A stretch of 5,518 bases of DNA from CAYVBE01 sp964448935 (GTDB lineage Bacteria > Planctomycetota > Brocadiia > SM23-32), in assembly GCA_964448935.1 (NCBI GenBank), contig CAYVBE010000242.1, forward strand, positions 1 to 5,518, given 5' to 3'. Each line of letters begins with the position of its first letter. The first letter of the stretch is position 1. The notes beneath the pieces are model-generated. The model searched no databases. It had not been told where the DNA came from and worked only from the letters and a program-made list of their open reading frames with translations. Below, one piece after another: positions 1 to 5,518 of this stretch. A program made the translations under genes and the position numbers.

Positions 1-107
1 TGTCGCCGCGCCTCGAATTGACCTTGCCAGAATGGCTCTGAACCCCGAAACTCACGTGTTATGGACCACTAGCTTTCCCCGGTCCGGCATCGGGAGGACG
101 CCGCGCT
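1..107 (+). other. Leader upstream of coaC-like gene, possibly with the 3' end of an upstream gene
   Basis: No complete gene is visible here. Reading from base 3, there are 12 open codons (SPRLELTLPEWL) before a TGA at 39-41. They look protein-like and could be the tail of a gene that starts outside the window, but the stretch is too short to prove it. Reading from base 1, a TGA at 19-21 gives another possible end. If the first reading is right, the gap to the next start codon is 66 bases. I see no convincing promoter: the TTGACC at 18-23 has no -10 element at the expected distance. Confidence 0.3.
92..98 (+). promoter_or_regulatory. Shine-Dalgarno site of the coaC-like gene
   Basis: GGGAGGA ends nine bases before the ATG at 108. 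It is a near-ideal ribosome binding site and supports that start. It is one of the two strongest ribosome binding sites in the window; acn and icd have weak or no comparable site. Confidence 0.75.
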
Positions 108-662
108 ATGAGCCAATCTGCGGGCAGCAAAATCGTGCTGGGCGTAACCGGCAGCATCGCCGCCTACAAGGCGGCTTCCGTGCTGCGGGGGCTGATGGAC
201 TGCGGGCACGCGGTGCGCGTGGTCATGACGCGATCGGCGCAGCACCTGGTGGGTCCCAGCACCTTTCGCTCCCTCTCCGGGCGACCGGTTGTTACGCGAC
301 TGTTCGTCGAGGAGCAACAGGTGGGGCTGCAGCACATCGAACTGGCCGAGTGGGTGGACGTGCTGGCCGTCGTCCCGGCAACGGCCAACTTCATCGGCAA
401 GGCGGCCAACGGACTGGCGGACGACGCCCTGAGCTGCACCTGGATGGCCAGCGATTGCCCGGCGCTGCTGGCGCCTGCCATGAACGACCGCATGTGGGCC
501 GGCCCGGCCGTGCAGCGCAACTGCGAGTATCTGCGCGGTCTGGACCGCGTGCATTTCGTCGAGCCCGTCGAGGGCACGCTGGCCAGTGGCAAGCAGGCCA
601 TGGGGCACCTGGCGCCCGTGGAGCGGATCATCGAGGCTATCCATGCTCTGACCCAGGCCTGA
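108..662 (+). CDS. coaC: Stand-alone phosphopantothenoylcysteine decarboxylase-like flavoprotein (CoaC domain) with Ser in place of the conserved Cys
   Basis: This 184-residue protein belongs to the HFCD flavoprotein family. Its best-known members decarboxylate 4'-phosphopantothenoylcysteine to 4'-phosphopantetheine in coenzyme A synthesis, in the cytoplasm and with FMN. Visible signatures are the N-terminal FMN-binding stretch VTGSIAAYK (13-21), the catalytic His in QHIELAEW (H76), the PATAN loop (90-94) and the substrate-binding PAMNDRMW motif (123-130, with N126). In E. coli Dfp a conserved ACG follows. Here the matching site reads ASGK, so the Cys implicated in reducing the aminoenethiol intermediate is Ser160, and the GxGR-like sequence after it is also altered. 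The length fits the CoaC domain alone: there is no CoaB ligase domain, and dut follows directly. The start is fixed by a strong Shine-Dalgarno. Family membership is secure. The exact reaction is less so; an oxidative cysteine decarboxylase or a degenerate paralogue is possible. Confidence 0.85.
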   Translation: MSQSAGSKIVLGVTGSIAAYKAASVLRGLMDCGHAVRVVMTRSAQHLVGPSTFRSLSGRPVVTRLFVEEQQVGLQHIELAEWVDVLAVVPATANFIGKAANGLADDALSCTWMASDCPALLAPAMNDRMWAGPAVQRNCEYLRGLDRVHFVEPVEGTLASGKQAMGHLAPVERIIEAIHALTQA

Positions 663-713
663 CGGGAGCCCCCGTTGAGCCCCCCGACTCTCTACGACGG
701 AGACACACCTGCG

Positions 714-1187
714 ATGATCGAAGAGGAACGCCCGGACGGAGTTCGGCTGCTGGTGCTGCGCGAGGAGGGCTGCGAGGACCTGCCCCTGCCCCGATACATG
801 AGCGCGGGAGCCAGCGGCATGGACCTGTGTGCCGCGGTGGACCCCGAAGGGCTCACGATCCCGCCGGGCCGCGTCAGGCTGGTGCCCGCCGGCATCCACA
901 TCGCGCTGCCGCCCGGATACGAGGCGCAGGTGCGGCCCCGCAGCGGCCTGGCGCTGAAGCACGGCATCACAGTGCTCAACAGCCCCGGCACCGTAGACAG
1001 CGACTACAGGGCCGAGGTGGGAATCATCCTGGCGAACCTGGGGGACGAACCGTTCACTGTCGAAAGGGGGATGCGAATCGCCCAGATGGTCATAGCTCGC
1101 GCCTGCCGGGCCGACGTGGTGGAGGTGGAGCAACTGAGTGAGACGGAGCGGCAGTTCGGCGGGTTCGGCTCCACGGGGCTGCAATAG
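714..1187 (+). CDS. dut: Deoxyuridine 5'-triphosphate nucleotidohydrolase (dUTPase)
   Basis: This trimeric-type dUTPase hydrolyses dUTP to dUMP and pyrophosphate, which keeps uracil out of DNA and supplies dUMP for thymidylate synthesis. All five family motifs are present in order (numbered from the ATG at 714, 157 residues): motif I AGASGMDL (31-38), motif II RPRSGLA (75-81), motif III GTVDSDYRAEV (92-102, with catalytic Asp95 and the deoxyribose-selecting Tyr98), motif IV RIAQMVI (121-127) and the glycine-rich motif V RQFGGFGSTG (146-155) near the C-terminus. The length is normal for the family. A TTG at 675, with GGGAG six bases upstream, would add 13 residues. I prefer ATG 714 because the extra residues precede the first beta strand (VRLLVL) and a GGAG lies at 699-702. 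The gene sits 51 bases after coaC and 58 before acn, in the same direction. Confidence 0.93.
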   Translation: MIEEERPDGVRLLVLREEGCEDLPLPRYMSAGASGMDLCAAVDPEGLTIPPGRVRLVPAGIHIALPPGYEAQVRPRSGLALKHGITVLNSPGTVDSDYRAEVGIILANLGDEPFTVERGMRIAQMVIARACRADVVEVEQLSETERQFGGFGSTGLQ

Positions 1188-1245
1188 AGAGCGTATCCCT
1201 GTTCACCCACTAAAGACCGACTGACAGCAACAGAGAGACCGGCAC

Positions 1246-3168
1246 ATGGGCGACAGCCTGACCTATAAGATCATCAGAGAGCACCTGGCCGAGGGCGACC
1301 CCCGGCCGGGCGAGCCGATTGCCCTGACCATAGACCAGACCCTCACGCAGGATGCCACCGGCACTGCCGCCTATCTGCAGTTCGAGGTGATGGGCGTGGA
1401 CCGCGTGCGCACGGAGCTATCCGTCAGCTACGTGGACCACAACACGCTTCAGTGCGGCCCTGCCAACGCGGACGACCATCGCTATCTGCAGTCCGTTGCG
1501 GCGCGTTACGGCATCGTGTTCAGCCGGCCCGGCAACGGCATCTGCCATCAGGTGCACCTGGAACGGTTCGGCGTTCCGGGCAAGACGCTGCTGGGCAGCG
1601 ACAGTCACACGCCCACGTGCGGCGGGCTGGGGATGCTGGCCATCGGCGCCGGCGGGCAGGACGTGGCCTGCGCAATGGCGGGAATGCCGCTTGCGCTGAC
1701 TGCGCCGTCCGTGGTGCGCGTGCATCTGACGGGACGCCTGCAGCCCTGGGTTACGGCGAAGGACGTGATACTGGAGCTGCTGCGGCACCTGGACGTAAAA
1801 GGCGGGGTGGAGAAGGTGTTCGAATACGGCGGCCCCGGCGTGGCAACGTTGTCCGTGCCGGAGAGAGCGACCATCACCAACATGGGCACCGAACTGGGCG
1901 CGACGACGAGCATCTTCCCCTCGGACGAGCAGACCGAGAAATGGCTGCGCGCGCAGGCGCGGGCGGAGGGCTACCGGCCGCTCGGACCCGATGCGGACGC
2001 AGATTACGCGGAGACGATCGAGGTGGACCTCTCCGAGATCGAGCCGCTGACCGCCCGCCCCCACAGCCCGGGGAACGTGGTTCCCGTAAGCGAGGACGCG
2101 GGCAAGCCCGTGCAGCAGGTCTGCATCGGAAGCTGCACCAACTCCTCCTACGCCGATCTGGCACTGACCGGCGCTCTGCTGGCGGGCAAACAGGTCCACC
2201 CGGACCTGACCCTCACCATCTCGCCGGGGTCCCGGCAGGTGCTGAAGATGATCACCGAAAGCGGCAGTCTGGCGGGCATGGTCAGCGCCGGGGCGCGCGT
2301 CCTGGAGGTGGCCTGCGGGCCGTGCATCGGCATGGGGCAGTCGCCCCCGAGCGGCGCGGTAACGCTGCGCACCTTCAACCGCAACTTCGAGGGCCGCACC
2401 GGCACGCCCGATGCGCAGTGCTACCTGTGCAGCCCGGCCACCGCCGTCGCCGCCGCACTGACCGGCCGCATAACCGACCCGCGCGAACTGGGTGAGATGC
2501 CGGAAGTCGAGATGCCGGATCAGTTCCTCGTAGATGATTCGGCCATCATATACCCGCCGGAGGACGGCTCGGACGTCGAGATCGAGCGCGGCCCCAACAT
2601 CAAGCCCATCCCCCGCCGGGAACCGCCCGGAGCCGAGATCTCCGGCGAGGTGCTGCTGAAGGTGGGCGACAACATCACGACCGACCACATCATGCCGGCC
2701 GGCAGCGATATCCTGCCCTTGCGCTCCAACATCCCGGCCATCAGCGAGCACGTGTTCGCCCCGGTGGACCCCGAGTTTCCCCGGCGTGCCAGGGAGAAGG
2801 GCGGGGGCTTCGTGGTCGCGGGTGACAACTACGGCCAGGGCTCCAGCCGCGAGCACGCGGCTCTGGCCCCCATGTATCTGGGGCTGAAGGCCGTGGTCGC
2901 CCGGAGCTTCGCCCGCATCCACAAGGCGAATCTGATCAACTTCGGCATCCTGCCCCTGGTCTTCGCGGACCAGGCCGATTATGATCGGGTTCAGCAGGGC
3001 GACAGCCTGGCCATCTCGAAAGTCCGGGAAAGCCTGCCGGAGGGCAGCCTGACCGTGCGCGATGAGAGCCGCAGTTTAGAGTTCCGGGTCCGGGCCGAAC
3101 TGTCCGACCGCGAGAGCCAGATACTGCTGGCCGGGGGCCGCCTGAACACGATCGGCCCCGAGGAATGA
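1246..3168 (+). CDS. acn: Aconitate hydratase (aconitase), short Aquifex-type
   Basis: Aconitase interconverts citrate and isocitrate through cis-aconitate in the TCA cycle, using a [4Fe-4S] cluster. At 640 residues this is the short form, well below the roughly 890 of AcnA or 860 of AcnB. The N-terminal catalytic domains (about 1-415) carry DQTLTQDATGT (30-40), VDHN (D64, H65), H101, GSDSHTPTCGG (118-127), and the cluster ligands C297 in GSCTNSS plus C357 and C360 in ACGPCIG. The NRNFEGR motif (378-384) binds substrate. A linker leads to the swivel domain (about 465-640) with GDNITTDHIMPAG (474-486) and GDNYGQGSSREHAAL (526-540), where S533-S534-R535 match the catalytic Ser-Ser-Arg of mitochondrial aconitase. 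All key residues are present and the frame is intact. The Shine-Dalgarno is weak (GAGAG at 1233-1237). The next gene, icd, takes its product. Homoaconitase or isopropylmalate isomerase is unlikely because those usually lack this full fused architecture. Confidence 0.94.
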   Translation: MGDSLTYKIIREHLAEGDPRPGEPIALTIDQTLTQDATGTAAYLQFEVMGVDRVRTELSVSYVDHNTLQCGPANADDHRYLQSVAARYGIVFSRPGNGICHQVHLERFGVPGKTLLGSDSHTPTCGGLGMLAIGAGGQDVACAMAGMPLALTAPSVVRVHLTGRLQPWVTAKDVILELLRHLDVKGGVEKVFEYGGPGVATLSVPERATITNMGTELGATTSIFPSDEQTEKWLRAQARAEGYRPLGPDADADYAETIEVDLSEIEPLTARPHSPGNVVPVSEDAGKPVQQVCIGSCTNSSYADLALTGALLAGKQVHPDLTLTISPGSRQVLKMITESGSLAGMVSAGARVLEVACGPCIGMGQSPPSGAVTLRTFNRNFEGRTGTPDAQCYLCSPATAVAAALTGRITDPRELGEMPEVEMPDQFLVDDSAIIYPPEDGSDVEIERGPNIKPIPRREPPGAEISGEVLLKVGDNITTDHIMPAGSDILPLRSNIPAISEHVFAPVDPEFPRRAREKGGGFVVAGDNYGQGSSREHAALAPMYLGLKAVVARSFARIHKANLINFGILPLVFADQADYDRVQQGDSLAISKVRESLPEGSLTVRDESRSLEFRVRAELSDRESQILLAGGRLNTIGPEE

Positions 3169-3204
3169 ATCCGTAGGCCAAGACCTCAGTCAGCGATTGC
3201 AACC

Positions 3205-4455
3205 ATGCCTGAAGAACCGACAAAGATGCCGACCGTTCCCCCGGAAGGGGAATTGATCGAGTACCGCGACGGCGAATTGACCGTGCCCGACTGTCCCGTG
3301 ATCCCCTTCATCGAGGGTGACGGCATCGGCCCGGATATCTGGCGCGCGACGCGCCTCGTTACCGACGCCGCCGTCGAGAAGGCCTACGGCGACGACCGGC
3401 GCATCGCCTGGGTGCAGATTTACGCGGGCGACCGGGCTATCGAGCTGTTCGACGAGTGGATACCCGAGGAGACGTTCGACGCCATCCGCCGGTTCCGTGT
3501 GGCCATCAAGGGCCCCCTGACCACACCGGTGGGGCAGGGCTTCCGCAGCGCGAACGTGACCCTGCGGCAGACGCTGGAACTCTACGCCTGCGTGCGCCCC
3601 GTCTTCTGGGTGCCCGGGGTGCCCTGCCCGGTGAAGGAGCCGGAGAAGCTGGACGTGGTCGTCTTCCGCGAGAACACGGAGGACGTCTACGCCGGCATCG
3701 AATTCCGGTCCGGCACACCTGAGGCGCAGAAACTGGCCGCCTTCCTGAAGGAGGAACTCGACAGCCCCGTGCGCCCCGACTCCGGCATCGGAATCAAGCC
3801 CATCAGTCGGCACGGCACGCGGCGCCTGATGCGCATGGCCATCGAGTACGCCCTGGAGCACAGCCGCCGCAGCATCACGCTGATGCACAAGGGCAACATC
3901 ATGAAATTCACAGAGGGCGCCTTCAAAGACTGGGGCTATGAGCTGGCAGCCGAGGAGTTTCCGGAACAGACCATGACAGAGCAGGAGGTCTGGGACCGTC
4001 ACGACGGCCGGGTGCCCGAGGGCAGGGTGCTGGTCAAGGACCGCATCGCTGACGCCATGTTCCAGCAGGTGCTGCTGCGCCCGGACGAGTATGACATCCT
4101 GGTGACGCCGAACCTGAACGGCGACTACATCTCCGACGCCGTCGCGGCCCAGGTGGGCGGAATTGGAATCGCCCCGGGCGCCAACATCGGGGACGGCATC
4201 GCACTGTTCGAGGCCACCCACGGCACCGCGCCCAAATACACCGGCATGGACAAGGTGAACCCGAGCAGCCTGATTCTGAGCGCCCGGATGATGCTGGACT
4301 ACATGGGCTGGAACGAGGCCGCGGACGGCATCCTGCGGGGTCTGAAGGGCGCCGTGGCCCGGAAAACCGTAACGTACGACCTGGAGCGCCAGATGGACGG
4401 AGCCACGCTGGTGAAGTGCTCCGAGTTCGGTCGGGCCCTCGTGGACAACATGTGA
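3205..4455 (+). CDS. icd: Isocitrate dehydrogenase, NADP-dependent
   Basis: This enzyme oxidatively decarboxylates isocitrate to 2-oxoglutarate, making NADPH. The 416 residues equal the length of E. coli Icd and can be aligned almost without gaps at the C-terminal end. Isocitrate-binding residues are S115, N117, R121, R131, R155 and Y162, with K229 in HKGNIMKFTEGAF. The metal-binding aspartates are D307 and D311 in NLNGDYISD. The coenzyme pocket has HGTAPKY (339-345) plus Y391 and R395, the K344/Y345/Y391/R395 set that selects NADP over NAD. S115 lies in GFRSANVTLRQ and corresponds to Ser113 of E. coli, the target of IDH kinase/phosphatase (AceK); no aceK is in the window, so such control is only possible. 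The gene starts 36 bases after acn. I see no Shine-Dalgarno before the ATG, and a second ATG at 3226 is no better, so the start rests on homology and translation may depend on acn. Confidence 0.95.
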   Translation: MPEEPTKMPTVPPEGELIEYRDGELTVPDCPVIPFIEGDGIGPDIWRATRLVTDAAVEKAYGDDRRIAWVQIYAGDRAIELFDEWIPEETFDAIRRFRVAIKGPLTTPVGQGFRSANVTLRQTLELYACVRPVFWVPGVPCPVKEPEKLDVVVFRENTEDVYAGIEFRSGTPEAQKLAAFLKEELDSPVRPDSGIGIKPISRHGTRRLMRMAIEYALEHSRRSITLMHKGNIMKFTEGAFKDWGYELAAEEFPEQTMTEQEVWDRHDGRVPEGRVLVKDRIADAMFQQVLLRPDEYDILVTPNLNGDYISDAVAAQVGGIGIAPGANIGDGIALFEATHGTAPKYTGMDKVNPSSLILSARMMLDYMGWNEAADGILRGLKGAVARKTVTYDLERQMDGATLVKCSEFGRALVDNM

Positions 4456-4460
4456 GGAGA
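4454..4460 (+). promoter_or_regulatory. Shine-Dalgarno site overlapping the icd stop codon
   Basis: GAGGAGA begins inside the icd TGA (4453-4455) and ends nine bases before the ATG at 4470. It decides that start over an in-frame ATG at 4416, which lies inside icd and would add 18 basic, non-conserved-looking residues. Its position suggests translational coupling with icd. Confidence 0.75.
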
Positions 4461-4469
4461 AAAGCGAGC

Positions 4470-5267
4470 ATGCAGACAGTCGAGATCGCCGGGCGCTCCG
4501 TCAGTCGTTTCATACTGGGCAGCAACCCCTTCAGCGGGTTCGGCCACCAGGGCAGTGAGCGCGATGCCGAGATGGTCCATTACTACACGTGCGCCAGGAT
4601 CAAAGAGGTCCTTTACCAGGCGGAAGACCTGGGAATCAACACCGTGCTGGGACGGGCCGACCGGCACATTATCCGGGTGCTGCTGGAATACTGGGACGAG
4701 GACGGTCAGCTCCAGTGGTTCGCCCAGACCTGCCCGGAGTTGGGAGCCCCGGAACCGACCATCAGCCGGGCCACCGGGGCGGGGGCCGCGGCGTGCTACA
4801 TCCATGGCGGCTACGCGGATCACCTGATGGTGAACGGCCGGAGCGAGGAGTTGTGCGCGCCCGTCGCGCATGCCCGGGACCGTGGCATCCCAGTGGGCCT
4901 GGCCGGGCATCTGACGGAGACCTTCCGTTGGGCCGAAGAGAATGTGGACGTGGACTTCTACATGTGCTCGTACTACAACCCGAGCTCCCGAAGGAGGGAG
5001 GCGGCTCACCGCTCGCAGAAGGGCGAGAAGTATCGCGAGGAGGACCGGCAGGCGATGATCGAGTGCATTCAGGGTCTGTCGCGCCCGGCCATCCATTACA
5101 AGGTGATGGCGGCGGGACGCAACGATCCGCAGGAGGCCCTGCAGGTGGCGGCCGAAGCGATGCGGCCGGGCGACGCGGTGTGCGTGGGGATATTCTCCAA
5201 GGAGAACCCGGACATGCTGCGGGAGGACGTGGAGATTCTGGAGCAGGCGTTGGATTCAGGGCGGTGA
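4470..5267 (+). CDS. Uncharacterised (beta/alpha)8 TIM-barrel-type protein, distantly aldo/keto reductase-like
   Basis: This 265-residue protein has no function I can name. Eight hydrophobic strand-like segments recur at barrel-like spacing: FILGSNPF (14-21), INTVLGR (56-62), LQWFAQT (81-87), CYIHGG (109-114), IPVGLAGH (140-147), VDFYMCSYYN (161-170), AIHYKVMAAG (207-216) and AVCVGIF (236-242), with helix-like stretches between them. This is what a TIM barrel looks like. Strand ends carry polar or reactive residues suited to a C-terminal active site (H112, H147, C165, H209, K211, R217). I see no signal peptide, membrane segment or metal-cluster motif, so it is probably cytoplasmic. The GSNPFSG and CSYYNP signatures recall uncharacterised proteins of planctomycete-like bacteria, some labelled aldo/keto reductase; that is from memory and unsearched. 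It begins 14 bases after icd with its ribosome site on the icd stop, so the two are probably co-translated. A role near isocitrate or 2-oxoglutarate metabolism is only a guess. Confidence 0.8.
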   Translation: MQTVEIAGRSVSRFILGSNPFSGFGHQGSERDAEMVHYYTCARIKEVLYQAEDLGINTVLGRADRHIIRVLLEYWDEDGQLQWFAQTCPELGAPEPTISRATGAGAAACYIHGGYADHLMVNGRSEELCAPVAHARDRGIPVGLAGHLTETFRWAEENVDVDFYMCSYYNPSSRRREAAHRSQKGEKYREEDRQAMIECIQGLSRPAIHYKVMAAGRNDPQEALQVAAEAMRPGDAVCVGIFSKENPDMLREDVEILEQALDSGR

Positions 5268-5297
5268 GCATTCTGTGCGGGCGCTGGGTGAGATTTT

Positions 5298-5329
5298 CGG
5301 ATTTGTTTTCGCTTGACTTCAAAAATCCG
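5298..5329. repeat. 7-bp inverted repeat around the tRNA promoter -35 box
   Basis: CGGATTT at 5298-5304 is the perfect reverse complement of AAATCCG at 5323-5329, with an 18-base spacer. The spacer contains the TTGACT -35 hexamer, and the right arm falls in the spacer between -35 and -10. This could be an operator. It does not look like a terminator, because the loop is long and no T-run follows. Confidence 0.45.
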
Positions 5330-5341
5330 GTGTGCTATCAT
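5313..5341 (+). promoter_or_regulatory. Sigma70-type promoter for the tRNA-Thr gene
   Basis: TTGACT (5313-5318) and TATCAT (5336-5341) are each one mismatch from consensus and exactly 17 bases apart. The -10 is preceded by TGC, giving an extended -10 (TGn). The local sequence is AT-richer than the surrounding DNA. Transcription would begin near 5348, about 80 bases after the last coding gene ends and about 115 before the tRNA. Confidence 0.75.
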
Positions 5342-5406
5342 CTCCCTTAATCCGAGGCGCGCCTACACTCCACTCGCTGTTCGCGGCGGCCTGTCAACTC
5401 ATGTAC

Positions 5407-5424
5407 GTGGCGGATTCCCGCCAC
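5407..5424 (+). other. Perfect 7-bp hairpin in the tRNA leader
   Basis: GTGGCGG (5407-5413) and CCGCCAC (5418-5424) pair perfectly around an ATTC tetraloop. The stem is GC-rich and should be stable in RNA. It is followed by CTTTC rather than a run of T, so it is a poor intrinsic terminator. It lies within the predicted 5' leader of the tRNA transcript and may be a processing, protective or pausing element. Confidence 0.55.
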
Positions 5425-5463
5425 CTTTCAGCAGGGGAAACGGCGCTTTTGTTTGGCACCAAG

Positions 5464-5518
<55 letters not shown>

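Noticed and set aside
18..63. TTGACC at 18-23 and TTATGG at 58-63 as a promoter for coaC
   Set aside because: The spacing is 34 bases and nothing like a -10 lies about 17 bases from TTGACC, so it is not a usable sigma70 pair.
32..1141. A 369-codon plus-strand open frame running through coaC and dut, and a similar minus-strand frame at 69-1184
   Set aside because: Both cross two well-supported genes in other phases and have the Arg/Gly/Ala-rich composition of out-of-frame GC-rich DNA.
1417..2922. A 501-codon open frame on the minus strand opposite acn
   Set aside because: It lies wholly inside a clearly conserved aconitase with all catalytic residues. Its translation is rich in Gly, Arg, Ala and His without recognisable motifs. 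Long antisense frames are expected opposite GC-rich genes.
3190..4221. A 343-codon open frame on the minus strand opposite icd
   Set aside because: It is a shadow of the conserved icd reading frame, with no recognisable domain and no independent ribosome site or promoter.
4416..4469. An upstream ATG giving an 18-residue N-terminal extension to the TIM-barrel protein
   Set aside because: The extension overlaps the icd coding end, is unlike a barrel N-terminus and has no ribosome site. ATG 4470 has GAGGAGA at good spacing.
5268..5330. Intrinsic terminator after the TIM-barrel gene
   Set aside because: No GC-rich hairpin followed by a T-run is visible. The only inverted repeat (5298-5329) has an 18-base loop and no T tract after it. 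Readthrough into the tRNA leader therefore remains possible.

Overview
The window is GC-rich bacterial DNA. It is packed with plus-strand genes that mostly end in G or C at the third codon position. No gene names the host directly. A separate CoaC decarboxylase not fused to CoaB, a short Aquifex-type aconitase, and a TIM-barrel protein of a kind I associate with planctomycete-like and related environmental bacteria suggest the PVC/Planctomycetes side of the tree or a neighbouring uncultured phylum. That placement is a low-confidence inference.

Layout: positions 1-107 are a short leader that may hold the last codons of an upstream gene. Then come coaC-like (108-662), dut (714-1187), acn (1246-3168), icd (3205-4455) and an unnamed (beta/alpha)8-type protein (4470-5267). 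All five lie on the plus strand with gaps of 14 to 58 bases, no terminator-like structure between them and no opposing gene, so one transcription unit is plausible. After about 200 non-coding bases, a tRNA-Thr(GGT) gene starts at 5464 and is cut by the window end. It has its own good sigma70-type promoter at 5313-5341.

Functions: the first two genes are housekeeping (a CoaA-pathway flavoprotein and nucleotide-pool sanitation by dUTPase). The next two are consecutive TCA-cycle steps, citrate to isocitrate (aconitase) and isocitrate to 2-oxoglutarate with NADPH (isocitrate dehydrogenase). The fifth gene is tightly spaced behind icd and has no known function.

Most of the window is ordinary core metabolism. 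The points that deserve a second look are: (1) the CoaC-like protein has Ser where the family has its conserved redox-step Cys, though its other catalytic residues are intact; (2) the uncharacterised TIM-barrel protein coupled to icd; (3) the tRNA promoter, whose -35 box lies inside a 7-bp inverted repeat and which appears to drive a leader of about 115 nt containing a perfect 7-bp hairpin. I did not find a clear new multi-gene system.
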